This document shows positions 1-8,649 of a stretch of DNA of 60,411 bases, in pieces (the first letter of the stretch is position 1; each line of letters opens with the position of its first letter). The notes under the pieces are model-generated. The model did no database searches, was not told the DNA's origin, and was given only the letters and a program-made list of their open reading frames with translations. The stretch is from Deltaproteobacteria bacterium (lineage in GTDB: Bacteria > Desulfobacterota > Desulfobaccia > Desulfobaccales > 0-14-0-80-60-11), in contig VGSJ01000008.1 in assembly GCA_016875015.1 (NCBI GenBank), positions 1-60,411 on the forward strand. Reading direction: 5' to 3'. Position numbers and translations under genes: made by a program.

Positions 1-337
1 CCGGCAAACAGGTAACTGACCATTTTAGCTTGATATCTGGCATGGTTGAGACCACCTGGAAAGGGCGATCTCTAACCATATATACTCACTAGTAAAATGT
101 CTAGACTGTTTTTATAATTATATTAGCAATTTATGTTTTTTGCTCCGCTATTCGCCAAGGAGATTTTTCTGATAATTTGATTTATGCTTCCTGACCATTA
201 GTCTGTCAGGCTAACCAAAGGATTACCCGTCGTTTTTGAGTCTACAGCCGATGCCAGGATAAGGCTTAAGCACCTTTATCCGAAACTATAAATGATACAT
301 GGCACTAGTGCCATTCGCGCCACTATGCGACCCCAAT
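1..337. other. Gene-free left edge
   Basis: No convincing coding frame is seen here. The stretch is AT-richer than the genes to its right. Its only clear structure is a 16-bp perfect palindrome near its right end, listed separately. It may be the 3' flank of the restriction-modification gene that is transcribed leftward into it. Confidence 0.5.
299..314. repeat. 16-bp perfect palindrome
   Basis: ATGGCACTAGTGCCAT is its own reverse complement. It lies about 24 bases beyond the stop codon of the leftward restriction-modification gene. No T-run follows on either strand, so it is not an ordinary intrinsic terminator. It could be a protein-binding site. Confidence 0.6.
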
Positions 338-3300
338 CTAGGGCTGCCAAATTTCATCAATTTCTCGCATCTGGTCAATGGTGAAGCGCAGTACCTTGAC
401 CACGTTGATGATGTTTTCGATTTCATCCAGGGAAAGTTGACGTCCCTTGCGTGACTTCAAGTATTTGTCCAGCACCTGGTAGCCGCCGATATGGAAATTC
501 CAGACATCTGCCGGCACCGGGGCGAAATACTGTTGGGGATTGATATAAAGCCGCTGTTCCGGGGCGTGGTAGGTTGGCTTTTCCACCCGGTCGCTGCCCT
601 TGGTAATATCGACCTGGGGCTGAGCCGGGATATCTTTGAGTAAATGCGCCTGTACCAAGGCCCAGCCGCTCCTGGCAAGGGCTTCAAAGGTTTTCCGGTC
701 ACCTGCGAACGGAATCCGCGGAAAGTCGATTTTCAGGAACTCGGCATATTTTTGCCGGTACGCGGGGCTGTGCAGCACGGCATAGATATAGCCCAGGATT
801 TCCTCCGGCTCGTAACGGTGGCCGTATTTCAGGTCGATGAAGGCGCGGAACTTGGGGGCGAAGTTTTCGCGGCGCTCGTTGTATTGAGCCTGAAGTTCCT
901 CGACAAAAAGGTGGTTGTTCTGGTTTTGGTTGGGCTTTTTATTTTTGGTGTCGTTGTAAAGGTAGAGGGGGAAAAGATAGCTAATGTCATAACGTGAAAC
1001 TGCTTTATGAGAAATAATATGCTCAGTTGCCAAGATAGACCAGTCATCTTTGGTAAGTCTTGTTGTCATTAAACCAATATTTTTATCTTTATGTAAAATA
1101 TGACACATGATCTGTTTGACAGTGCGCCAGATCAACACATCATCATAAATAATATAGCGCGAATCAAATGGCCTATATATTACTGGTAATATTTTTTCTT
1201 TGATATTAATATCGCTATATTGTTGCAGCTTATCCCAGGCTTTTAGTATATCCCAACCAATTTTCTTATTTACAGAAAATATTTTATAAAGTTCTTTGCC
1301 GCGCTCACTGTCTCGAAAACTTGAAAACCGTTTTAATAATGATTTTTTTTCATAAGCTATAACAAAGTCGTCGTGTGCAGTTGTCATGCCTACGCCATTA
1401 ACCGGAAAGATATCCGTAATCTTCCATCCCTGTTCATATTTTTCCCGCCTTGATTCATCCTGCGGAATAAACAGATAAAACGGGCTTTTAGGTTGTATTT
1501 CAAGCCAATTGGCATCATCGAAATCCATCTCCATGCAGGCGCGGTATTTTTCCTGCCGTTTGCCCCAAAGGTCGGCTTGAAAAACTTTGCGGTCCAGTCC
1601 TGGTTTGCGCACTAGCAAAGAAATACACACCCCCTGCTCGATATCGAAGACGTTTTCATCCTTGCCGCCGTCCGGGGTTTTTTCCTTTTTCTTGGTGCTC
1701 CCATGCAAATCAAGCACATAAATCCGGTTGAAGGTCCGCATCAGGCTCTGCCTCATGCCGCGGAAGGTGGGGTTGTCCAGGAAAGAATGGTTGGTGATGA
1801 TACCGACAATCCCTTCCTCCACCTGGTCCATCTTCCATTGGGCGAAGCGGATGAATTTGACGTAATCGTCCTGCAACCATTTGGGATTTTTTTCGCCCAA
1901 GGGCAGGCCATCAACCTGCTTGTAAGAGTTAATCAGCCCGGTAATCCATTTCCCCTTGTTCAGAGAATGACCGGAATAAGGCGGATTGCCGGTGATGACC
2001 AGGATAGGCCGGTTCTTGACGTTTTGGGCCAGTTCCACCTCTTTGGACAGGGCCGGGAGGAGCCAGTTTTGTTGGGGTTCGATGGGCTCCAGGGTGTTGG
2101 TGAGATAGATTTGCAGGCGCTCTTTGGGCTGCATGTGGAAGCCTTTATCAAGCAGATACTGCGACAGCTTCAGGTGGGCGATGGTATAGGGCGCGATCAG
2201 ATATTCAAAGCCATAGAGGTTTTTCAGGGCGTGTTCCCGGATCACCTGGTCCCGCACGCCCTCGGAGGTCTCGTCCAGGATTTGCTGCATCACTTCCAGG
2301 AGAAAAGTGCCGGTGCCGGTGGCGAAGTCCAGGACGGTGACGCGTTTGCGGTCGGCCAGACCGGCATGGATGCCAAAAGTGCTTTTCAAGATATCGTTGA
2401 CGGCCCGAACGATAAAATTGACCACGGGCGGCGGGGTGTAGTAAACGCCGCGGCTTTTGCGCATGTCCTTATCGTAAGCCTTCAAAAACCCTTCGTAGAA
2501 ATAGACGTAGGGGTCTTTGGCAAACAACAGCCGCTCTTCCTCGGTCTGGGGGAACAGGCGGCCCTGGCGTTTGCTGAAGGCCAGGTCCTCCCGGAGCGCG
2601 GCCAGATCAAGGTTGTTCATGATGCTGAGGATTTCTTCGATGAGCCACTTGATGTCCCGGTATTCCTCCCGGTCCAGTTCGTCCAGAAAATCCACCAGCT
2701 CGCGGATCAGTTCAAAATTCGTGGGAATGAACTGCTTGGCGTTGTTAAGGCTGATGGGGGCGCCATTGCCGCTGTTCAGCCGCGCCAGAAACAGGCCGTA
2801 GCCCAGCATCTGGGCGAAGGCGTCGGCAAAGCCGGCCAGGTCCAGTTCATGAAAGACGTCTCGCTTAAACACTCCATAGAGGCCGAAAAGCTTGCCGCGC
2901 TGGTCTTCTTGCTCCTGCCGGATTAATTCAGCGGTGAGAAATTGGCGCAATTCCTGGCAGCGCAGCGCCAGGGCCGCAGCCAAATCCTTGGCCCGGCCGA
3001 TACCCTTAGGCGGGGTGGATAAAAAGGCGGCGATTAAAACCGCGACTTTTTTCGCCTTATCAGAATCGAAGCGGGCCTTGGGATAGCCGACATCGCTGGG
3101 ATAGCAGAGGGTTTCCCGCTTGGTGATGACCCCGTCCCTCAGCCAGATCCATTCCAGGTAATCGGTCAGGATCAGGTTGCCGGACAAACGGTTGTATTTG
3201 ACGATTTGTTCAGACTTCAGAAATTGGTCAAGCTTTTCACCAATTTTCTTGGTTTCCAGATAGCCCAGGATGCGCTCGTCGTGGGTTTTGAATTTGAAAT

Positions 3301-3472
3301 CCGGGGCGCCTTTGCCGGTCAGGTCGCGCTTGGGTTCGTGAATGACCTTGATCTTCACTCCGGCCAGGGCGTTCAAAAGCTGATCCAGCGCCGGGCGCAA
3401 GGTGTGCTCGGTGGAGTCTGTGACATCGAGCTTTTTAATTTGCTCAAAATAAGCTTTGAAGGCTCCAATCAT
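338..3472 (-). CDS. Single-chain restriction-modification enzyme (type IIG / ISP-like)
   Basis: The 1044-residue protein combines cleavage and adenine-N6 methylation in one chain. Near residues 57-75 it has a PD-(D/E)xK-like nuclease signature (PD at 57-58, ETK at 73-75). Methyltransferase motif I (DFATGTGTF) is near residue 382 and the catalytic NPPY is at 496-499. The C-terminal third resembles the specificity domain of type ISP enzymes. It lacks the helicase of true type ISP proteins (about 1500 residues), so type IIG is a better fit. The start has GAGG about 11 bases upstream. Bases 960-1380, encoding roughly residues 698-838, are about 33% GC against about 60% in the rest of the gene, which suggests an exchanged target-recognition domain. 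No separate specificity subunit is seen nearby. Confidence 0.85.
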   Translation of the reverse strand: MIGAFKAYFEQIKKLDVTDSTEHTLRPALDQLLNALAGVKIKVIHEPKRDLTGKGAPDFKFKTHDERILGYLETKKIGEKLDQFLKSEQIVKYNRLSGNLILTDYLEWIWLRDGVITKRETLCYPSDVGYPKARFDSDKAKKVAVLIAAFLSTPPKGIGRAKDLAAALALRCQELRQFLTAELIRQEQEDQRGKLFGLYGVFKRDVFHELDLAGFADAFAQMLGYGLFLARLNSGNGAPISLNNAKQFIPTNFELIRELVDFLDELDREEYRDIKWLIEEILSIMNNLDLAALREDLAFSKRQGRLFPQTEEERLLFAKDPYVYFYEGFLKAYDKDMRKSRGVYYTPPPVVNFIVRAVNDILKSTFGIHAGLADRKRVTVLDFATGTGTFLLEVMQQILDETSEGVRDQVIREHALKNLYGFEYLIAPYTIAHLKLSQYLLDKGFHMQPKERLQIYLTNTLEPIEPQQNWLLPALSKEVELAQNVKNRPILVITGNPPYSGHSLNKGKWITGLINSYKQVDGLPLGEKNPKWLQDDYVKFIRFAQWKMDQVEEGIVGIITNHSFLDNPTFRGMRQSLMRTFNRIYVLDLHGSTKKKEKTPDGGKDENVFDIEQGVCISLLVRKPGLDRKVFQADLWGKRQEKYRACMEMDFDDANWLEIQPKSPFYLFIPQDESRREKYEQGWKITDIFPVNGVGMTTAHDDFVIAYEKKSLLKRFSSFRDSERGKELYKIFSVNKKIGWDILKAWDKLQQYSDINIKEKILPVIYRPFDSRYIIYDDVLIWRTVKQIMCHILHKDKNIGLMTTRLTKDDWSILATEHIISHKAVSRYDISYLFPLYLYNDTKNKKPNQNQNNHLFVEELQAQYNERRENFAPKFRAFIDLKYGHRYEPEEILGYIYAVLHSPAYRQKYAEFLKIDFPRIPFAGDRKTFEALARSGWALVQAHLLKDIPAQPQVDITKGSDRVEKPTYHAPEQRLYINPQQYFAPVPADVWNFHIGGYQVLDKYLKSRKGRQLSLDEIENIINVVKVLRFTIDQMREIDEIWQP

Positions 3473-3510
3473 AACGGCACATCCTCTATGCGGTTTTCAT
3501 AGTGCTATTA

Positions 3511-5682
3511 TTATTCCCCTTTTTCCCTTTTCCCCTCTTCGCCTTTTTCCCCTTCTTCTTCTTCCACCAGCACCAGGTTGACGTGGCGGCGCCGGAGGTC
3601 CACGTGGGCCACCTTGACCCGGACCGAATCGCCCAGGGCGAAGATGCGCCGGGTGCGGCGGCCGAACAGGCGCATGTGGGTTTCCTCGTAGCGGTAGTAG
3701 TCGTCGGGCAGGTCCACCAGGCGCACCAGGCCCTCGGCGAAGACCTCCTCCAGGGAGACGAAAAAGCCGAAGGCGTTGACCCCGGTGATGCGGCCCGAAA
3801 ACACGTCGCCGACGCGGTGGGCCAGGCAGCGCACCTGCATGCGGGACAGCATCTCCCGCTCCGCGTTGACGGCGGCCCGCTCCCGGCGGGTGAGATGCCC
3901 GGCCTGGGCCTCCAGGTCTTCCGGGTCCAGGGAAAAGGGTGGTTTGCGCCCCGCCAGACGAGCCAGGAGCTGCCGGTGAATCAGCAGGTCGGGATAGCGC
4001 CTGATGGGAGAAGTGAAGTGGGTGTACCAGTCGGTGGCCAGGCCGTAGTGACCCAGGTTTTCCCCGGCGTAGCGGGCCTGCTTCAAAGAGCGCAGCAGCA
4101 TCAGCTGCACCATGGGGGCCAGGGGCGTCTGGCGCACCTCGTCGAGAAACTCCCGGAGGACCCGGGGGTCCCGGTTGACCTCCTTGGGGAGATCAAACCC
4201 CAGGGTCTTGAGGTAGGTGCGGAACGCCGCCAGCTTGGCGGCGTCGGGGCGCTCGTGCACCCGGAAGAGAGAGGGCTCCCCCAGGAAGGTGGACACCGCT
4301 TCGTTGGCGGTGATCATGAACTCCTCGATGAGCTGGTGAGACACCAGGTGATCCACCCGGCGGACGTCCACCGGCCAGCCCCGGTCGTCCAGCACCACCT
4401 CGGCTTCGGGGAGGCTCAGAAGGAGGCTGCCCCGTTCGGCCCGGCGCTCCCGGAGGAGGTCGCAGAGCTCCGTCATTTGAGTGAGCATCTTGACGAAAGC
4501 CCGGTAGCGGCTCTTTAGTTGACGGTCTTGCTTGACCAGCAGATCGTCCACCAGACGGTAGGTGAGGCGGGCGTGGTTGCGGACCACGCTGCGGGCAAAG
4601 GTAAAGTCTTTCCGGCGGCCCCGGCGGTCGAAGTTGAGAACGGCGGTCACCGCCAGGCGGTCTTCCCCGGGGATGAGGCTGCAGACGTTGGTGGCGAGCT
4701 TCTCGGGCAGCATGTGCACCGCCCGCTGGGGGAAATAGACGCTGGTGCCCCGCTGATCTGCCTCTTTATCCAGGGGCGAGCCCGGAGTGACGTAGTGGCT
4801 CACATCGGCGATGGACACGTAGAGGGTGAAGCTCCCCCCCGGCTTTTTCTCCAGGCAGACGCCGTCGTCGAAGTCCCGGGCGGTCTCGCCGTCGATGGTC
4901 ACCATGGGCAGATGGCGGAGATCCAGCCGGCCTTTCAGGGCCAGCTCCGACAGGTCCGGGGTGATGTTGGCCGCCGCGGCCAGGACCTCCGGTGAAAACT
5001 CATCCGACAGTTCATACTTCAAAATCACCAGCCGGGTCTGGACCTCGGCGTCTTCCACGTCGCCCAGGACCTCGGTGACCACTCCCTGGGGATTGAGGTG
5101 CCCCGTGGGATAGTGGGTCACCGCGGCCCGGACTATCTGTCCCGGGGCGGCGCCGTTTAAGTGCTCCGGGGCAATCACCAGGTTGAACAGAAGGTGCTCG
5201 TCTTCAGGCGCCACAAAATAGGTGTCGCCAGCCTGGGACAGGGTGCCCAGCACGTCCTTTTGCCGGCGGGAGAGGATCCGGATCACCCGGCCTTCCTTGC
5301 GGCGGCCCCGGCTGCCCTCGATCCGCACCACCACCCGGTCGCCGTGCCAGGCTTCTTTCAGGTTCGCGGCCACCAGGTAGATGTCCTTGCCGCCGGTCTC
5401 CGGGGTAACGAAGCCGAAGCCGTCGGGGTGGACGGAGAGCTCCCCCGCCACCAGGTTCATCTTCTCAGCCAGGCCAAAGCGACCGCCCTTGAGGGAGACC
5501 ATCTGCCCCTGGGCCACCAGCTGGTCCACCGCCGTAGCCACGGCCCCGGCCTGGTCCTGGCCGGCGTTAAGCAACCGGAGCAATTCATCCATCAACAGCG
5601 GCCGGGCGGCTTCCTGAAAGGTCCGCAGGATGTGATCTTCTTTGGGTGCCGGCTTCTTTTTACGCCGTCTTCTCGTCGTCAT
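3511..5682 (-). CDS. rnr: Ribonuclease R (RNB-family 3'-5' exoribonuclease)
   Basis: A 723-residue cytosolic exoribonuclease that degrades structured RNA. The order is a basic N-terminus and winged-helix segment, cold-shock domains (about 80-230), the RNB catalytic domain (about 255-590, with the acidic active-site string ARDFDDGV) and a C-terminal S1 RNA-binding domain (about 640-715). The tail is rich in Glu and Lys. GAGG lies six bases before the ATG. Length and order match RNase R/VacB rather than the shorter RNase II. It lies 38 bases upstream of the restriction-modification gene on the same strand; the two are functionally unrelated. Confidence 0.95.
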   Translation of the reverse strand: MTTRRRRKKKPAPKEDHILRTFQEAARPLLMDELLRLLNAGQDQAGAVATAVDQLVAQGQMVSLKGGRFGLAEKMNLVAGELSVHPDGFGFVTPETGGKDIYLVAANLKEAWHGDRVVVRIEGSRGRRKEGRVIRILSRRQKDVLGTLSQAGDTYFVAPEDEHLLFNLVIAPEHLNGAAPGQIVRAAVTHYPTGHLNPQGVVTEVLGDVEDAEVQTRLVILKYELSDEFSPEVLAAAANITPDLSELALKGRLDLRHLPMVTIDGETARDFDDGVCLEKKPGGSFTLYVSIADVSHYVTPGSPLDKEADQRGTSVYFPQRAVHMLPEKLATNVCSLIPGEDRLAVTAVLNFDRRGRRKDFTFARSVVRNHARLTYRLVDDLLVKQDRQLKSRYRAFVKMLTQMTELCDLLRERRAERGSLLLSLPEAEVVLDDRGWPVDVRRVDHLVSHQLIEEFMITANEAVSTFLGEPSLFRVHERPDAAKLAAFRTYLKTLGFDLPKEVNRDPRVLREFLDEVRQTPLAPMVQLMLLRSLKQARYAGENLGHYGLATDWYTHFTSPIRRYPDLLIHRQLLARLAGRKPPFSLDPEDLEAQAGHLTRRERAAVNAEREMLSRMQVRCLAHRVGDVFSGRITGVNAFGFFVSLEEVFAEGLVRLVDLPDDYYRYEETHMRLFGRRTRRIFALGDSVRVKVAHVDLRRRHVNLVLVEEEEGEKGEEGKREKGE

Positions 5683-5858
5683 CGTCTGCCTCGCAACCCG
5701 GGCCGTAAAGGGGTTGAGGTGTTATCCGCCTTTGCCGCCGCGTCCGTTGATATCGTGGATTTAGAAAACATTTGTCATAATATCAACATGTTAAACGATA
5801 GTCACCAAAAAACGGCATCCTGGGTAAACCTTTGCACCGGCACCGGCATCCTGTCGGG

Positions 5859-5911
5859 GCCGCACCCAGGTGTGCGCCCTCTTGGAGGGGACACGCGGGT
5901 CCCCCCCGACA
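5859..5911. repeat. Dispersed repeat family C (GTGTGCGCCCTC type)
   Basis: A GC-rich imperfect palindrome carrying GTGTGCGCCCTC followed by GGGACACGCGGGTCC. A close relative lies at 39982-40041, where the same blocks sit between GTAGGGGCG and CGCCCCTAC arms. Confidence 0.6.
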
Positions 5912-5940
5912 AAAAATGTCCATTGATCGCCAAATAGTAT

Positions 5941-6035
5941 GATACCGAGTTGCGATCAAAGGGTTATTTTTGTAGCCGCAGGCTTTAGCCTGCGCCGGCA
6001 CAGGCTGGAAAGCCTGTGCTACCCTTTGATTGCGA
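5941..6035. repeat. Paired hairpins (family A) in ATACC-type flanks
   Basis: Two hairpins lie side by side: CGCAGGCT-TT-AGCCTGCG at 5977-5994, and arms GCACAGGCT / AGCCTGTGC at 5998-6019. They are framed by GATCAAAGGG and CCCTTTGATT. The second hairpin recurs at 55175, 59580 and 59621. The outer ATACCGAGTTGC flank resembles that of the 81-bp elements at 30419 and 55424. Confidence 0.65.
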
Positions 6036-6315
6036 ATTGTTATGAGACCCCAAGAGTCCGTCTTGGCGTTATCTCAATCTCACCTTGAGGGAGAGGCGGC
6101 CTTTTATAGCCGTGAGGGCCTAAGTACCTTTTTTCATAAATATGGTAACGTTATATATTGCGCTATTTATGAACTACTGTACTTAGGGGAGAATTTTGTC
6201 CGTGGCCCCAGCCGGTATCCGGCTCAATAACCGTGACCGGTTCCTGGCTTCCCGGCTTTCCTCCCGGGGGGCGGGGGGCCGCCTCTGAATATGGATAAGC
6301 AACCCTTATGGAAAC

Positions 6316-7908
6316 ATGGAAATAATGGCATCAATGGAATTAGTGGTGTCCATCCAAAGCCGGGAATCTCTGGCCACCGCCCTGGACCGGGGCGTGGGAG
6401 GGGTGGCGGCCCGCCTGCCCCGGAACCCGGATTCCCAGGTGTTCTCCGAACTCGCGGCCTGGCGGGACGCGGCCCGGCGGCATGGGGTCAAATTCTTTCT
6501 CACCTGGGATTGGCTGGTGCGGGAAAGAGATCTGGCCGGGGTGCCGGATATGCTCGCCGCCGTGGCCGGCCTCGCCCCCGATGCCTTGCAGCTACGAGAC
6601 CTGGGCCTGGTCCGGGAGGCGCGCCGGCGTTATCCCAACCTCCCTCTTGAGGCCGCGGGCAACTTCGGGGTCCACAACTCTCCGGGAGTGCAGCTGGCAG
6701 CCACCCTGGGGTTCAGCCAAGTGGTGGTGGCGGGACCCATCAGCCTGAAAGACCTGGCCTTGATGCGACGCCAGACCGCCATACCTCTGACCATTACCCT
6801 CACGACCGGCTGTCAGGGTTATGCCGGCCTGTGCCTTATGGCTGAGTACCTGGGGGTGCGCTGTGAAGCCTGCTGCCTGGCCCGGCCGGAAAACGCCGGG
6901 ACGCTGATGGCCACCCTGGAGACCTTTTCCGGCCTGTGTCAGTTGGGGATAGAGGCGGCCCAACTCAGGGGAGAGCTCCTGGCTCCCGCGTCCCTGGCCC
7001 AGGTGATTGAGATCTGCCAATCCGTGGCGACGGCCTCCCCCATGGAGCGCCCCCGGGTCCTGGCCGCCGCCCGGCAGGTGGTGGAGGGGGAGACCCTCCG
7101 GATGTCCCCGCCGCCCCCGGCAACCCCTTCCGGCCCCCCGGTGTACCCGCTGCCGCCGTCGCAGCGAAGCGTCCAGATCTCCTCCCGGCCCGGGTTGCTG
7201 GGGAGGGGCCGCATCTGGCTGGAGGCCCGGGATTACGCCGAGGCCGCGGCGCTGGCCCTGGAGTGGCGGGAGCCCATGTTGCTGACGCTGACTTCGGATA
7301 ATTATGCCGCCTTTCTTCAAGAGCATCGCCACTGGGATCCCCGGCGGCTCCTCTGGCGGCTGCCCCCCGCCATCCCGGAATCGGCCCTGGCGTTCTACCA
7401 GAAAGCCCTGGAAACCCTCAGGCAGGGAGGCTATACCCGCTTTGTGGCCGGGGATTGGGGCGCCGTGGCCCTGGCGGGGGCGGCCGGGGGCCAGGTCTTT
7501 GGCGACCAAACCCTCGGGGTGCGCAATTCCTGGTCCGTGGAAGCCGGCCGGGAGTTCAACGTGTGCCGGGTTTGCCTGCCCCCGGGACATCGGTCCGATC
7601 ACTGGCAGGAGCTCCTGGCGGCGGCCCCGTCCGGCAGTTTCTGGAGTTACCTCTACTGCTGCGCCGCCCTGGCCGTCTGCCCCGGAGAAGCCGCGGCCCT
7701 GACCCCGCCGGAAAACCTGCGCTGGATTGTGGAAGAGGGCAAGGCCCTCCTGTGCCTCAAAGCTCCCCAGAATCTTCACGACCTGGAGCACTGGTTCAAA
7801 CAGCAGTCTATTCTCCCCCTGGTGGTGGCCCTGCCCCACAGCCCCCGGCCCCGGGGCCAACTCCCCCCCTGGCTGGTCTCCCGCCCCCAGGACCGCCCCC
7901 GCCGGTAA
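6316..7908 (+). CDS. U32-family peptidase-like protein
   Basis: 530 residues. The N-terminal 240 residues have the U32 barrel pattern: D-L-G-L-V near residue 95, then a hydrophobic G-N-F-G-V-H-N strand. A Cys cluster follows (TTGCQGYAGLCL, then CEACC), where U32 enzymes carry their iron-sulfur ligands. U32 proteins act in tRNA/rRNA hydroxylation, quinone hydroxylation or proteolysis; which applies here cannot be told. The C-terminal 270 residues are divergent. No strong ribosome-binding site precedes the first ATG; Met at 6325 or 6334 would serve equally. The gene is very GC-rich, and its other frames are open for long stretches for that reason alone. Confidence 0.7.
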   Translation: MEIMASMELVVSIQSRESLATALDRGVGGVAARLPRNPDSQVFSELAAWRDAARRHGVKFFLTWDWLVRERDLAGVPDMLAAVAGLAPDALQLRDLGLVREARRRYPNLPLEAAGNFGVHNSPGVQLAATLGFSQVVVAGPISLKDLALMRRQTAIPLTITLTTGCQGYAGLCLMAEYLGVRCEACCLARPENAGTLMATLETFSGLCQLGIEAAQLRGELLAPASLAQVIEICQSVATASPMERPRVLAAARQVVEGETLRMSPPPPATPSGPPVYPLPPSQRSVQISSRPGLLGRGRIWLEARDYAEAAALALEWREPMLLTLTSDNYAAFLQEHRHWDPRRLLWRLPPAIPESALAFYQKALETLRQGGYTRFVAGDWGAVALAGAAGGQVFGDQTLGVRNSWSVEAGREFNVCRVCLPPGHRSDHWQELLAAAPSGSFWSYLYCCAALAVCPGEAAALTPPENLRWIVEEGKALLCLKAPQNLHDLEHWFKQQSILPLVVALPHSPRPRGQLPPWLVSRPQDRPRR

Positions 7909-7913
7909 ATAAA

Positions 7914-7942
7914 TTGCAGGCTCAGGGCCTTTTTGATATATT
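7914..7942 (+). promoter_or_regulatory. Sigma-70-like promoter before the TlpA-like gene
   Basis: TTGCAG, a 17-base spacer, then TATATT. The -10 box lies 44 bases before the thioredoxin-like start codon, giving a short leader with AAGGAG. Confidence 0.55.
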
Positions 7943-7986
7943 TGCGATGAACATGAGAGGTATATCCTCGAAACAAGGAGTTTTTA

Positions 7987-8493
7987 ATGGCTCATAAGTC
8001 ATATCGCCTTTCCTGGACCATAGCTCGGATGCTGATGGTGGCCGCCTGCGTTCTGGCCTTGGCGTCACCAGGCTGGGGGGCCGGCAAGGCCGCCCCGAAC
8101 TTTTCCCTGAAAGATGTGCTGCAGGGCAAGGAATACTCCCTGAGCCAGTTCAAGGGCAAGGTGGTGGTAATCAACTTTTTCACTTTCTTCTGCGGTCCGT
8201 GCCGGGATGAGATGCCGGACCTGAACCAAATCCATAACGAACTCAAGGGCAAGGGCCTTCAGATGTTGGGTATCGCACTCAGTTCCGACCCCACCCAAAT
8301 CCGCTTCCTGGTGAAGCAACTGGGCCTGGAATACCCGGTGCTCACCGGCAATGACAAGGTGAGCGATGACTATGGGAGCGTCGCGGTGGTGCCTACCACG
8401 GTAATCATCGACAAGTCAGGCAACGTCGCCCAGAGGATCGAGGGCACCCGGAAAAAAGCCGCCTTTCTGAAACTGATCGAACCGTTGCTGTAA
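7987..8493 (+). CDS. Exported TlpA/ResA-type thioredoxin
   Basis: 168 residues. A Sec signal peptide covers about residues 1-33 (basic start, hydrophobic core, A-x-A-like end near PGWGA). A thioredoxin fold with a CGPC active site follows in the segment NFFTFFCGPCRDEMP, the AhpC/TSA-Redoxin signature of TlpA/ResA proteins. It should reduce disulfides in the periplasm, for example during cytochrome c maturation, or act as a peroxidase-like redoxin. The cis-Pro loop is VVPTT. AAGGAG lies seven bases before the ATG. No cytochrome-maturation genes are adjacent. Confidence 0.85.
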   Translation: MAHKSYRLSWTIARMLMVAACVLALASPGWGAGKAAPNFSLKDVLQGKEYSLSQFKGKVVVINFFTFFCGPCRDEMPDLNQIHNELKGKGLQMLGIALSSDPTQIRFLVKQLGLEYPVLTGNDKVSDDYGSVAVVPTTVIIDKSGNVAQRIEGTRKKAAFLKLIEPLL

Positions 8494-8649
8494 CGAACCG
8501 GACGGGCTGATTTCCCGTAAACCAGCCGGACTGGTGGCCATTAGCGCTGACGACGAACCGAAATAAGGTGATGGGAGGCAGCCCGGGGGAGGTTTTTCTA
8601 TCCCGTGCCCCTCCCCTTCCCCATGCCCGTCAACCGGAGATGACCATTT

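Larger units (their letters stand above)
5683..6315. other. Gene-free region with palindromic repeats
   Basis: This divergent spacer between rnr (leftward) and the U32 gene (rightward) holds two dispersed-repeat elements, listed separately. The remainder is a C/G-rich tract just before the U32 gene. No conserved coding frame is apparent; one rightward 66-codon frame at 6030-6230 shows no recognisable protein. Confidence 0.5.

Noticed and set aside
1703-2926. 407-codon plus-strand frame within the restriction-modification gene
   Set aside because: Antisense to conserved methyltransferase motifs; no homology by eye.
3502-4518. 338-codon plus-strand frame opposite rnr
   Set aside because: Antisense to the RNB and S1 domains of RNase R.
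5941-6035. CRISPR-like repeats
   Set aside because: These are isolated hairpins, not direct repeats with regular spacers.
6592-7860. 422-codon minus-strand frame opposite the U32 gene
   Set aside because: Gly/Gln/Pro-rich antisense translation; the plus strand has the family motifs.
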